A stretch of 64,000 nt of DNA from Mycteria americana (GCF_035582795.1 NC_134368.1:30998501-31062500); one strand, 5' to 3'. Shown: positions 25,791 through 38,134, counted from the stretch's first letter. Numbers and translations are program-made. Notes: generated by a model not told the origin, from the letters alone.

Positions 25791-27549
25791 TTATTCTGTT
25801 GGGAAGGTTTGGGAAGGGACAGACAGGGCAGGTCGCCTCTGCATTCCTCCTCTTGAAGTTGTGCCACTATCAGACAAGAAAGTTTGTTTCATGGAGCCAG
25901 TGAGAAGGCAAACAATGCAAAGTTTGTACGGGGAAGACAGAAGAAAGTTTGTGCAGGGGAAGAAAAAGGAGTAGGATTTTATCTGAATGATTAAAATGCT
26001 CATCTGGGATGGATACTGATCAGTGGTTTGCTGTGCTAACAGAGGTGCCAGTTTATATTCTGTATTGGAAAAGAAGAAACTGAGCTTGACACACATCCCT
26101 CTGGCACAGGTGGTAAAAATGTAAAGGTTGGATGCCACTTCATCTTTTTGGCTACATTACAAGAAAGGATTTACCTGACTTCTATGTCTAACTGTATAAA
26201 ATGGTCATTGCAGAGAACCCCACTTGAAATAACCTGAAGCTACATGCCTCACAAATTCATATCCAGAGAGTGACTTAACCTAGAGCCCTGAGACAGCTTT
26301 TGAATTCTGATGTACTCACAATAAAGTTACTGGCACGGGGATTATACCTGCAACAATGTTTTAAGCAAGTATCAAGAATTAGACAGAAGATGTAACTAGA
26401 AGCGATAAGAAACAATTTCTGGAGCTATCCCTTAATTGCAACTGTGACTGTTTCAGGCTGAATTAGATCAGTTTAGATGTGCTGAGGGTAATCTAAATGC
26501 GTGGCTCAGAAAACTCTCAGGGATAGTGGGCCAACCTGTTATTTTCTTTCCACACGCTTACAGGTGCTGTGCTGGTAGCAACTCAGTATGAGCCAAGACA
26601 TGCTGTTTCTCACTGAGACAGGAAGCTACGAGTTATCAGCAATATATCCACCTCTTTGTGAAGAAGGGACTTTCGTTGAATTCAGAGCTCCACAGGAACC
26701 AAGACATTGTGGTTCCTACCTACTAGCTTTGTTGGGCAACATTCAAAGTCTCTGTGCTACAAATTACTAATTCCCAGTTTATACTAACCTGCTTGTACTC
26801 ACCCTAAAACCTCTTAGTAGTATCCCCAGTCAGGCAGCACACCTCAGCTGAGGTAGAACAATAGCTATGTTTTGCATCCACGTTGTACGCTAACTCGCAG
26901 GACGACAGGCCTGGTTCCACCGTGTCACCCTGTGAACTGCAGCCCAGGCGTGCTCTAGAGCCAGCTGCATGTGCTGTAACGTCAGCGAGGGTATTAGCGC
27001 AGGCTTGAGGCTTACTTCACTATCCTTGGACAGATCCTAAGCCTCCTAAAGTAGGGCTTAGATGGGAGTTTAGACAGGGATCAGCAGTATTTAGTGCGTC
27101 AAAACTGCTACACAGCTGCTACTTCACACCGAAGACGCTTTTGTTTCTTCGTGTTGAAGACCTCCAGGCCCCTAGAGTTCGGCCTGGTCAGAGATCGACA
27201 ATTATGTCCCAACGAAGACGAAAGCCGCGTCATGACGCAGGCCGCGGGTCCGCCCCTGACTGACCGCTGCAGGGAGCGCGACTGAGCAACCGGGGCGCTT
27301 CTCACTGAGGCGGAAGGCCGCCCCCTCATCCCCGACCGCAGCGGCCCGGGGGCACCGGCCGTCCTCGCCGTTCCAGGGGCAGCCCCACGTCGTGTCCCCG
27401 CGGGGGAGGGCCGGAGGGGAGGCGCAGCACGGCGGCCTCTCCCCTCAACGCGTGCCCGGCGCTCCGGTGCGCGGGCCAGCCGCCACAGGCCCCGCACGCG
27501 CGCCCTGCCGCCAGCGCCCCACCCCCGGCGGTCACATGCGCCGGCTCTA

Positions 27550-27680
27550 CCAATAGACAGCGGCGCCCTTCCCGCGGGCTCCCCCTGCCCCGCCCCCTCC
27601 CGCGGCGGCGGGCGCGCGCGGGGCCTCGCGGGAGCGGCGGGACGGCATTTAAGGCCCTGGGAGGCGCCGCCCTTCCTCTT
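27550..27680 (+). promoter_or_regulatory. Core promoter with CCAAT box, TATA-like box and 5'TOP-like start
   Basis: CCAAT at 27550-27554 is about 120 bp upstream of the presumed start. ATTTAAGG at 27647-27654 is a TATA-like box about 25 bp upstream. The start falls in the pyrimidine tract CCCTTCCTCTT (27670-27680), the layout of 5'TOP genes. TOP starts are usual for ribosomal-protein and snoRNA host genes. The precise first base within the tract is inferred. Confidence 0.75.
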
Positions 27681-27701
27681 ACCCTGCCGGCCGTCGCTGC
27701 G
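27672..27701 (+). ncRNA. DANCR: DANCR-like exon 1
   Basis: A very short first exon of about 30 nt running from the pyrimidine tract to GCTGCG, followed by the strong donor GTAAGG. Short first exons starting with a TOP tract are typical of snoRNA host genes. Confidence 0.7.
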
Positions 27702-28001
27702 GTAAGGCGGCCGCGGCTGCTCCCACGGGGAGCCCCTGGCTCCTAATAGACCGGCGTGGGGTTGAGGCGGGGGGATCGGGCGGGACTTACTGGGGTCTTC
27801 CCTTCACATCTTGCCCTCTCGGAGCCTGGCGGTGGTCCGAGGAGTCAACACAGGGGGATAGAGCACCTTTCCCTCACAGAAACCCAGTGCGGAGCCGTCC
27901 CCTCCGCCCTGCATCCTGTCGTGAGGCACAAGCGGTCCCCCTCCCTTCCCCTTCACCGGCCCTCCTCGTAGCTCCGGGCTGACTTCTCTCTCCCTCCGCA
28001 G

Positions 28002-28224
28002 CGTGTGGCGGGGGCCGCACGCACCCCCATGGCGGCCGCCCGGCGGGGAGGAAGGCGGCAGAAAGGGTCCCAGGGCACCGTCAAGGCCTTCGGATGCCCC
28101 CGAAGTCTTTGTCCGCTGGCCTGCCGCGCTCGGCTGCTCCCGGCGTGGGCGGGAGGCAAAGCACGGTAGGCCTCACCAGCGGGAAGCGCTGGGGATGGGG
28201 AGTCGTGCCTTTGAACGCTTATAG
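28002..28224 (+). ncRNA. DANCR: DANCR-like exon 2
   Basis: The acceptor CTCTCTCCCTCCGCAG has an excellent pyrimidine tract, and the exon ends in TATAG before donor GTAAGG. The 223 nt are G+C-rich. An open frame spans the exon but has no similarity I know and is explained by composition. Confidence 0.7.
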
Positions 28225-29057
28225 GTAAGGGGCACGCTGACTTCGTCGCATGTCTCGCAGCCTAGGGCTGGTTAGATAAGGCTTTGGGCTTCAGAAACGG
28301 AGGGCTTTGAATCCTGAGACTGTGCCGCTTAAAGCCAAACCCATATCTGAGGGTACTGGTGTGTATCGCCGTGAGACAGAAGTTTTTGTGTACACTTGTA
28401 CCCTTCTGCTATTCTCTAAGTTATAGGCATTGTGCTGCACAGACCTTAAATCTGATTCAGTGTAGTGGTTTCTTTTTATCAAGGCTGCATCATCAAGAAA
28501 ACATGGGCTGTATCAAGAAAACTACACCTGCAGTGTTTAGGGTACTGAATGCTGTAGGCACTTAAGTTCAAATGGACTTAACTTCAAACAGGGAAAAGTC
28601 ACTGATTGCAAAGGCTTTCGGCCCAGTCTTCCAGTATGTCTGTAACAGTGACCTTTATCTCTCTTGGTTGAGTTCTGCATAATTTGTTACAAGGTATATA
28701 TAAGTAGGCACAAGGTAGCAATCAATTGTCTGGTAAAGATCAGTCTGTTAAATCTAAAAATCTACAGCTTACGTCAGGCTAGTGTCAACACTAAAAGCAA
28801 TTTAGGCTTAATAAACTTTCCATTGTTTCTGATTATCAGTATGTTTTAAAAGATGTTAGTTCGATGTGGTTTAAATGGGCTGATTAGAAAATAATCTTTT
28901 CAACAGAATGAACCATTTACTACCTTTTGGTCTAGGTCTTGATAAGGAACTTTTTGTAAATGACTTCTGCAGCTTTGTAGAACATGGCTTTAAGAAGGTC
29001 TGTAATTAGATGTAATATAAGTTATAATTTAATTTTGTCTTTTTTTGTGCTCTTTAG

Positions 29058-29169
29058 GGGTCCCACTTAGCAACTTCATGTTTGAAATATTCTAGACATG
29101 GATGATCACACCTAAATTAGAAGCAATGCTCAGGACTTCTTAGAAATGAATAAGACCTTCTGCTAGAAT
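29058..29169 (+). ncRNA. DANCR: DANCR-like exon 3
   Basis: A 112-nt exon between a T-rich acceptor ending TGCTCTTTAG and the consensus donor GTAAGTG. It is A+T-rich and has no open frame of note. Confidence 0.65.
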
Positions 29170-29317
29170 GTAAGTGTGCTCTAGTGTAATTACAGTTGCA
29201 GATGGTTTAAAATCTTTTTGATAATTCACAAATTTCAAGTAAATCTTAATACCTCTTTTGAGTAAATGGTAAGTTCAGATCATCTTAGTTAATAAGAAAA
29301 AATTGGTGCTATAACCT

Positions 29318-29453
29318 ACTCCCCTTTTATGCTTTGCCCTCTTAAGTCTGGCAGTGTCTTAAGTGGCCAACACAGAGGGGTATAGAAGTTCTCTCTCAAA
29401 CCCAGAGGGGAGGTTGAAACTCTTCTTTGGAGCATGCTGAGAGGAACACATTC
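29318..29453 (+). ncRNA. SNORA26: H/ACA box snoRNA in intron 3, probably SNORA26
   Basis: The sequence folds by eye into the canonical hairpin-hinge-hairpin-tail. In the 5' hairpin, CCCCTTT (29321-29327) pairs with AGAGGGG (29374-29380), and an upper stem is built on GCC..CTTAAG with CTTAAG..GGC. The unpaired pocket sides are TATGCTTT and CAACAC. The H box is ATAGAA (29382-29387). In the 3' hairpin, GTTCTCTC pairs with GAGAGGAAC with one bulged G. An 11-bp upper stem, CCAGAGGGGAG with CTCTTCTTTGG, carries a 7-nt loop. ACA is at 29448-29450, three bases from the end. Length of about 136 nt is normal. Such RNAs guide pseudouridylation with dyskerin, NOP10, NHP2 and GAR1. The SNORA26 name rests on the host gene; the target was not derived. 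Confidence 0.8.
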
Positions 29454-29589
29454 ATGAAACTACTGAACTTCGGGAAGTTACCAAATCAACTCTATTGCAT
29501 TCAAAATAGCTTTTAGGTAGGCTTTGAACTGTCATCTGATTATGTTACCTGAGTCTTAATATCAGTTTCATGTAAATCTTATTTTCCAG

Positions 29590-29673
29590 GTTTCTCAAGT
29601 GTATTGATGCTTCATGAACCTATGTGAAATATCTTGAGTGGAAAGAGTTCCTTGTAAATTGATTGGTCTCCAG
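29590..29673 (+). ncRNA. DANCR: DANCR-like exon 4
   Basis: An 84-nt exon with acceptor TTATTTTCCAG and donor CAG/GTATGT. It follows the snoRNA-bearing intron, with the snoRNA ending about 136 nt upstream of this acceptor. That spacing is somewhat longer than in many H/ACA hosts but common. Confidence 0.65.
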
Positions 29674-30072
29674 GTATGTAGTGTAAAAAGGATTACCAGA
29701 TGTTAGTGGTTGGATTGTCTTCTGTATCTAAAGAAGTTTAAATTAGTTTGGACTAGTGGAAACCTGTGTGGAAACTATTAGAACTCTATATAGATTTAGC
29801 CAATCTAAGTTGGAAAAAATCTGAGGAAAGCTTATAGTCACAATAGTTAATGGATCCATTTATTCCAGTCTGGCTGGTCCTCTGGATTGGAATCCATACT
29901 AATGATATGGGAAAGGAAAATCCTGTCCTGTACAAATGAAGAAATTTGTATTGAGAAATGGCTCTGACTTAAGGGTTAGTGGCATGTAGCATGTTCATAC
30001 AGCTCAACCTTAGGACAGTTACCTCTTGTGTGTGTGATGCCAACTGCAAATTAAATAAAACTTCTTTTACAG

Positions 30073-30362
30073 GGAGGAAACCAGCACGTGCAAGGGGTTG
30101 GAACTGATATTAAACATCAGCTTATGATTTGATGAGTGGCTGATTTATGAATTCATATTAGATGACTCCAGTTGTTGCCTGTAATGTATTGTCTTGAAAG
30201 TGAAATTGAGACAAGGAATGGCTAAAACTACACATCTTCAATGATCGTGTTTAAACAGGAACCTTGCCGTTTGTTGAAACTGAGGTTTATTAACAAAAAC
30301 TGCTATAATTTATTTCTATGTCTGTGTGGATTAATTGAAATAAAACATGAGAATGCCACCAG
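30073..30362 (+). ncRNA. DANCR: DANCR-like terminal exon with polyadenylation signal
   Basis: The acceptor CTTCTTTTACAG is followed by about 290 nt without a coding frame. AATAAA lies at 30339-30344, and a GT-rich stretch (TTGTGTGTTCTG) begins about 25 bases later, as expected downstream of a cleavage site. The end at 30362 is an estimate. Confidence 0.65.
30339..30344 (+). terminator. DANCR: Polyadenylation signal AATAAA
   Basis: Canonical hexamer followed by a GT-rich downstream element at about 30368-30379. It fits the 3' end of the five-exon noncoding transcript. Confidence 0.65.
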
Positions 30363-33300
30363 AAGCTTGTGTGTTCTGAAGTTTTCTCATCTAGGTATTT
30401 CCTGTATGAAGGCTTTGTTTGATGGATGTGAATACTTTTATATTGTCTTGCAGAAACATTCTGTTGTCATGTGCAAATTTAATCTTTAACTTACAAATCC
30501 ATTGAAAATGTCCCTCTTTATCTTTATCTTTTATTCTCAATGTCTGGTTATTGGTTTCCTGAAGTTTTTTAGAATGCATAAGCATTTTAAGATCAACCGG
30601 CCAACTTAAATTATTTCATTATGCTGTATGTGTTATTTCCGTGTTCTCTAACTAGTTGAAAGATTGTCTCAAACTTTAAAGAAGTACTATTACATCCTTA
30701 GCAAGAATCCCATTACCTGCCTATTTCAAATAAACAAAATGGAAAATGTTGCAATACTCTATGTTAAAAAAACAAACAAGGAAACAAAAAACCAAACACC
30801 CCCCACAAACAAACAAAAACAAACCAAAAAAAACCAGTGTGAAGATCCTTGAAGAGCAAGGTCAATATTGCTGAGCGATTCAAAGCTTGTATGTGCTTTT
30901 CCTCAGTAGTAGGTCTTAACATGAAGTGATTTATGTGCATCCTATTACTCACCAATGCTTCCTTGGAATGCACAAACAAGAATATAAAATAGTTAGAAGT
31001 AACTGCCAGCAACTCTGCACAGCCTACACAGGAAAGTGAATTAGTGTGGATTTAGGACCAAGCTTTGTCTTAGATATACTTCATCAGATTTAACCTCCAT
31101 CTAGCCAGGAAGCGTTTCTAGTTATCTGTGCTTAAGCATCTGCTAAATGGGGTGAGTAGTGATCTATTCTATTTGTAGCCTGCTAGGCTTACCTAAGTGT
31201 TTCTTTTCCTCTGGATTTGTGTTTTAATAAAAGCTAAAACTAAATTTGAAGGGTATACGAAAGTACTTTATATTAAATCTGTCTGGCAACTGTCTAGTTC
31301 CTGTTATGAGAAACAATCATTTTCTTACAAGCCTTGACAGGTAATTTATAGACCTCCCTACTCTGCAGTCATGCTCAAGGGTTCAGTTTAGTCTATTCAG
31401 TCTTGCCTTATGTGTGGTTTCATATCTGATCCATGCTGCCCTGTACAGGTTTTCTAAATCTTGCTTCTCTTAGGTTCAACGCTAGTTGATGGTATTCAGC
31501 ATAGGTAATTTCTAAAAGCTGCCTCCTGTTTTCCTTAAGTAGTAAGTTTGTTTCCATTTGGCAGCTTGGGCTGATGTTTTCAGTGAGCTTTCTACACTTC
31601 CAGAACTTTCTGAAGGGAGTAGAAGCTATCTTAGAATTAGGGTTGGAGTTTTCCTTCCCAGATTCATTAGTTGTGCAATAAATGGCATTAAATTCAGAAT
31701 CAAGATCTTTTGGAGTCTGCAGTCATGGTTAGCTTTGAGTATTCTGCTTTTTTCACATCAACTGGTGCTGAAAACAGAGCTTTGAAATCTTTTCACTTAT
31801 GAGAACTAGCTATTTGTTCCTGTCCTTTCTGGAGAAAGGATTAAGGGTCTAGGAGTACACTAAGGGTCCCTTCTATTTCATGGTAGCTACTGTGCCCTTG
31901 AAGGACCTACGTGAAGACTTTTCAAAAATAAACTGTGTTCCTTTGAGTCATCCTCTGAGCTGAGGTGCTGACTCCTTCAGAGACTTGTTTAGGGTTTTTT
32001 GAGGCATTACTACTCTTCAACTTCATGCTGTGCAGTTGGTGATAAAAAGTGCCATTAAATCCTAATGACTTGGTCCTGATTCACAAATTTGTTCTAAAAT
32101 GTTTCAAGCAGGTCCTTGTTCATTCATCCTTAGTTTTTAAAAACTTTGGGAAAGTAGTTTCTATCACAGACAAATCATTCATTTGGCTTTTGTGATGTAG
32201 ACTTCAAATTCTCAAAGGCTCCTTTCATACTCGTTCATTTCTTGGGCTTGCAAACTGCTTTGCAGACTGCCTGCTTCTGACCAGCTCGAAGAGATTTTAA
32301 TGTTCTTTTATCATACTGCTCCTTAAGCATTTCTGCTGCTTCGGTATGGTACAGATTTAAAGTGGGTTATTAATTTTTACTTTTCTTTGTTTTGGCATGA
32401 CTTGCAGTTACAGAAAGATACAGCTTCACTGTGGAGCACGTTCACAGTTTGAAAGTGCTATGATTTTTGTGTGTTTTAATTTGCCCATGAGACTGATTAA
32501 AACTTGTCTTTTAAGCAACATTTTATCTGTTTAGCTATACTGCACCCTTTTTAACTGGTACTTTCAAGTAGTTTCATTGCTCATGGCTTTCTTCCTTTTT
32601 TCCCCTTTCTTAAAGGGAGAAATTTGCCTTAAATTTCAAGAAGTTAAATATAAAAACATTTTAGGATATACTTTCCGTTGCTGACAGCTAAAGTTTTGTT
32701 TCCTATCAGTCTTTCTGTTGCAGAAGATAAGCTTTTTCACTTTAGTGGCTTACACACTTATACAGTATACTGGCAGTATGTTATACAAGTTTCCTAATAA
32801 AATTGCAGTGTTAGTGAAGTTCTAATTTGCTGTAAGCTATTAATGAAACACTCGTGTGCCACTAAGTGATGATGTTGCATGCAAAGTCCAGTCTTTGCTG
32901 TTCTGTCCTTCTGAAACATCTGGCCAGAAAGGCTGATGAAGAGAGAGGGAATCCATTCTAAACATGATCTACTAGTCTGGTTTCACACAGCATAAAGGGA
33001 TTCAGTTTACTGGTTCTAGTACATCTGGAGAGAGAGCAAGAGTGAAAAAAAGTATACCTGAGACTCTATGGTGAATATTTAACGTTTCACCTACCTTGTT
33101 CTTCAGGTAACTAGGCAACCTTAAGGCACTATTCTTTAAAAATGGGAAGAGGTTTTTCAGTAGAACTGGTTTAATACAAAATCAAAGTAGAGTTTGTATT
33201 TTAACCTAAAGAACTATCAAATTATTTCATGTGTTTATAAGGCTTATCACTTTTGACATTTGACTCTTATGTTATCACTCAGTTGGGGCCATTATTCTAT

Positions 33301-33520
33301 GCTGAAGGCTCATTTTGAAGAAACCGCTTGGAAAGATAAGTCACTTGAGCGTACTCTGTTCTATGACTTCTCATGAATAGTTATAATAAGAAATCTCTTA
33401 TCAATTAACTTTGACTTGTTTCTATTCCATCTTCAGGCTTTTTGGAATATAAATATGTCAGTTCAGGCATCATTCACCTAATTAATTTTATGATATGTTA
33501 AAATAGTGAAGCAAAACAAA

Positions 33521-33553
33521 GGGATCATATGAGACAACAGGGATCATATGAGA
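33521..33553. repeat. Short direct repeat, 14 bp x2
   Basis: GGGATCATATGAGA occurs at 33521-33534 and 33540-33553, a local duplication with a 19-bp period. Confidence 0.9.
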
Positions 33554-36500
33554 GTTTTGGGGGAAATAAAGCTGGAGGAAAGCTATAATATAGCTTTTAA
33601 TCTGTACATTTCTGTTTATTCTGGCTATTGATTGCAAATTTAGGAATGCTGCTTTGGCTTTTCATTGACTAAATCCACAAGAATGTTAAATTTGTTCAGC
33701 AAGACTGAAGACTGTTAGAAATGGGAATATTTTCATATGTATGTATTTATTCTGTATTGTAGCAGACAGTTGAAAAGCATGATATTTCCTACTTCATTTC
33801 CTTTTAGCGAGTTGTTACAACTATTGAGACTCAATGATCAAAGGAAATACAGATAAAAAAGCTGAAGAATGAAATGTACTCTGGGAGTGACATGGGCTAA
33901 GCCCTGGACTGTTTTCTGTAACACAGGGCTACATGCAACAACATTGTTTTGTGTTCTGTGCAAGGGTCTGGCAAGACACAAAAATGCTTATTCTTCCCTT
34001 TTTTTGGATTGGTAAGAGTTGGGGTACCACCTTGAAAGTCTGGTACTCCCCAAGAGTTTTAGTTCTGAGGAGCTTGGCAATATCAGAATTTGTGTGACGA
34101 CTTCTACTCAGTAACACAGATTTATGATCTCCAGGGTTTGTACTGCTTTGTTTTTAAGAATCTAAAGTTTGGATGCGGGTATTAATTCATCTTAGAGTTA
34201 GGTTTATGACTCTCTGTGGCCTTACATTAATAAATCATACTTATGGATCTTCAGTGGGAAGCTTGGAGGCAATACTCAAGCAATAATGGCTACTTGTTGT
34301 CCTAGCTATTCTTTTGAGTTGAAGGTTAGTTGCCTGCATCTTCCTTATTTTTCCTCATGCCTTCGCATGACTTTACAGTCGTATTCAAGTTTCTTGAGTT
34401 CATGCAAAGAGCAAAATAGCAGTAGGGTGAGAATATAGACTGAATACACTTGTACTTAAGAAACAATGAGTGTGCATCCCATGTACTCTGATTTGGATCA
34501 ATGCAGGCAGACACTTCTTACAAAACTAGTTTATGAGATGGAAAAATCCTCTTGTTATGGTCATTAGATATCAGATCTATATAGAACACATTTTCTTAAA
34601 ACTTTCTACATTTGGTTTCAGATGCAACTCTCATTGGATTTTTCTACACATCAATACTTTTGCTTATCTAAATAAAGGTGAAAGCTCCATGACCTTCACT
34701 GACATTCATTGCTGCTAAGAGGGTCTTTTCTGTTCAGTGGACTTTGATATAAAGATCAGAGATTTCCTCACATGCTTTGATATTTAAGTTCTACAGCTTT
34801 GACTCAATGCCTAAATACTGAACACTGTAATACTGAAAACAGTCATACTCTCTCGGATTTAGAAAAAGTATAGAAGCTGACAACAATGACTTGCCATCTT
34901 CAGGTTGTATTGTATGTGTTTACTGTCAGACACAAAGTAAATTTAATTAACAATGCATTCTAATAAATGTAGTTGAGCTTACATATACTTTAGTAAAATC
35001 ATGGACAGGAGTAATTGGAAATAGGCAGAGTCTTAGGAAGAGCAGTGTGCACAAAAACAGGGGATGAAAAAACGCTGGGAGTTCCTGCTTTTAGCACTGC
35101 CTGGGTTTGGAGACAAAAGGTCATGCAGATCCCTAGTTTGTCTAATGTTGTTTTATTTAAGGTCATTTTATTTCCTTCTCAGTGGTATATTGCACACCAA
35201 AGCAGAGGTGGTATGTGGCCTATGATTCAGAGTGTTTTCAGACTTTCTCTTGATATGTGAAGGGATTACCTGAAGGTAATTTGTATAAAGGAATTTGGCT
35301 TAGGTTTTATTAGTGCTTCTGCCATTGAGTCTTATTACAGATGATGTAGGAAGATGAAATGCCAGCTTCTGTTTGGCTATATCATGATCTGTGCCTTAAA
35401 AATAAAAAATTATCTCATGCAATTTGGAAAGTGAAAGAAAATAAATAGCAGCTCTATAGAAAAAATTCTCTGCAAGCTACTTGAAATGATTGCTAACTGT
35501 AATGTTCTTGGGATTTTAATAATGGATCCTATTAGGCTCATTACTTCTTTTTTTTTTTCCTCCAAAGTGTAAACATAAAATGCATACAACATACTTTATT
35601 GGTAAATTAACCAGAAGGGAATAAAGCCAAGTAAAGCATACAGAAGGATGCAGTCTGTTTCCAGAAATAATGTGTTCTCTCCCACATACCCAGACTCAAG
35701 ATACTGATTTCAGGTCCAGTATGGCACAAGCTTTTTAGAGTTGCTGGTATGCTGTGACATACCATGATTTTTTTTTCCAGATACCCATGGGTTGCCTCAA
35801 AACTTCCGTTTTAGACTGTGTTGCTGCTGTTTCAATTTGTAGATAGATTATGGCCTTTCTGTCCTCTGTTGTGTGGTATCAAAGGAAAAAAAAAAAGAAT
35901 AAGATAAAAAGAAATAAGTAGAAAATAAAAAAGACAGCAAAAAATCTCTCTTCTGCTGCTCTATATGAAATCTGGGATTTTCATCTAGACATACTCCTGC
36001 TATCAAGAAAAGCTGGAAAAAGAAAAAAAGGTATAATGATGGAACTCATATATGCGCAATAAAAATGTTTTAACTCTATGATGTGTTTTTATAGTAACAG
36101 TAATGTGAATATTATTAAAAAGCAACCCCAAGAACTGTAAGATGACATTAAGTCTGTCCCAGATTCAAGCTATTGCTGCTTCTTATACTGCATAATAAGT
36201 ATGTTTATTGGAACTGCATATCAGCTGCAATCCCTTCAGTTGTCTGCTACTCCTCATTTGTATATTGTTGATGGCAGGGCATGAATCATTTTTGGCCTTG
36301 CACAAAAAGATGCTGCCACGTCAGTATTTTCATATCATTTTTTTGTAGGGAGAGCACTCCAGATTTAGGTACTTTAACTGTAGGTAATTTCTTCTTCATA
36401 GTGTTGCAGATGTAATAGTAATGCAGTCTGATTCCCACCTGCGTCATGTTAAGGCGGACAAGTCTGGCTGATCTGAGGTAGGTGTCATCTGCCCTCTTGG

Positions 36501-38134
36501 TCTGAGCTGGGGAATGATGGTTCCAACTGCTGTGGCTCCTCTCCAGCATTGTTTTACCAAGTCTTAGTTAAAGGAAATGAATTCTACAAATAAGTAACAG
36601 GGTGACCTTTTTTTTTTTTACTGCTACTGGGGTGTTGTACCTCTGTTTTTTCTTCCAGACCTATGTTTTATTGCTGTATCTGTTTTGATTCACAGTAAGT
36701 ATTTCATCTGTTCTCACCTGACATGATACAAGACCTTGCAGTGTGTTAATTTACCATGAGTCAAAGCAGAAGGAAGATCTCAAGGTACTTCTGTAGGTTG
36801 GTCCTATTAAGCTCTACACCAAGTTCCTCAGATTGCCACGTTCTTCCCAGGCTCCCCAGGCTGCAATCTTCCTCTGCAGTAGCCATGATTTTCACTCCTC
36901 CTGGGGCTTCCTCCCTTCAATCAATTTATGAACACTCAATAGATTTATTACAGTATTTGAGGTTTGTTGTTACTGTTTCTCAGAAATGCTTAACAAAAAA
37001 CCATCTTACACTGACAGAATATAGAGAAGCAGCTGCTTTTAATAAATGCTATGGGACACGTGTGTGTGATCTGAATTAATTACAAAATTAGACAGGCCCA
37101 ACAAAACACACAAGTTTAAGATATGGAAAAATATTAGCTCTGCCTTGTAGCTATCTGTGTAACTGATTAACACTTACAATTTCAGACAGCATTAAGCTGA
37201 TATTTAAAAATGACAAGAATTTTTGTTTTTCTTTCTTGCATGCCTACAGGAAGCATATTTTAGAGCTGAGCAGGAAGACAAAAATTACTGCCATTGTCAT
37301 AATTCCATAATGAAGTTAGCACCAGTTGGCTTATACACTATATACCGTGTAGTCCACAATTTTTATAAACTCTTTCCTTGAACTATTTGTTCATTTTCTT
37401 TGGAAATTGCTAGGAAAAAGAAAGTGTGCCAAGAATTCATCATGAAACATGGAGAACTTGAGTATCTGTATTTATGCCATTAGAGAGGGGTTGATGATTT
37501 TCCTTTTTGACTAAAATTATGATGGTTAACTGAATGCAGCTTCAGCTATCGGATGGGTGCTCTCTCTCCATATTTGGTTATAGGGTTTGGATATGAAATA
37601 AAAAGGTAGAGAGAAATAGTGGCTATACTATATAGCCTCTTAAATATCCCATGTATCTCAAACTGCTTCACAACACTGGGAGTTACAGTGCTGCTGTCAC
37701 TTCAGGAACTGTAAGCAGATACAGCATTTGTTATGTAGTTAGGAACAGCTCCCATGTAACCCTTGGACAGAACTTGATTTATGAGGAAGAAAATATAGAT
37801 AGGGTACTACCATTGTTGAATGTTTTTTTTAGAAAATAATTTCATTTTTTATTAAGTGGAGATGTCATTCCATGTAAACTGCAGCGTGATGGAAGAGCTG
37901 CTCTCTCAGCTCTCTCTGGCTTGAGACCTATCAATTAGAACTTGAAAAGGCTGCTCGGATCTAGGTAGCTTTAAAACTTCCAGAAATGAGGTATGCAAAC
38001 TTAGTTGGAGGTCACTAGGACCTGTAAATCAGTATGGTGGGTGACAAGCATGCTAGCACAATGTAGGGTAGGTCTTCAAACAGTTTCACTGAAATTCAAT
38101 GAAACTGTGCTTGTTTACTGCAGCAGAGAGTCAG

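Larger units (their letters stand above)
20140..27200. other. Intergenic spacer between the two divergent promoters
   Basis: No coding exon is supported. The spacer holds a strong isolated splice donor near 20411, MIR-like relics at about 20.48 and 22.69 kb, and a tRNA-derived SINE-like relic at about 25.69 kb. The rest is A+T-rich DNA without recognisable structure. Confidence 0.75.
27220..28210. promoter_or_regulatory. CpG island at the DANCR-like gene promoter
   Basis: This is a second strong CpG island covering the promoter and first two exons of the plus-strand noncoding gene. It starts with the 12-bp palindrome GCGTCATGACGC at 27227-27238. It includes a CCAAT box at 27550-27554, GC-box-like runs to about 27600, a TATA-like element and the initiation tract. 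Open frames within it on both strands are composition artefacts. Confidence 0.9.
27672..30362 (+). ncRNA. DANCR: Spliced long noncoding RNA, likely DANCR (SNHG13) orthologue
   Basis: A five-exon transcript can be traced from consistent GT-AG borders: about 27672-27701, 28002-28224, 29058-29169, 29590-29673 and 30073 to about 30362, roughly 740 nt spliced. It starts at a TOP-like tract and ends after AATAAA at 30339-30344 with a GT-rich element downstream. No exon has a convincing reading frame, and an H/ACA snoRNA lies in intron 3. In mammals DANCR lies beside USP46 in this orientation, is about 0.85 kb, and hosts SNORA26. The assignment rests on synteny, architecture and the snoRNA, because lncRNA exons diverge too much to recognise by eye. 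Exon choice could differ in real transcripts. Confidence 0.75.

Noticed and set aside
27094..28224. Frames across the second CpG island and noncoding exon 2
   Set aside because: Composition artefacts. Splice structure and snoRNA content point to a noncoding host gene.
29930..30045. Possible second H/ACA snoRNA in intron 4 of the noncoding gene
   Set aside because: CTTAAGGG..AACCTTAGG followed by ACA gives a plausible tail stem, but there is no good upper stem, no clear H box and no convincing 5' hairpin.
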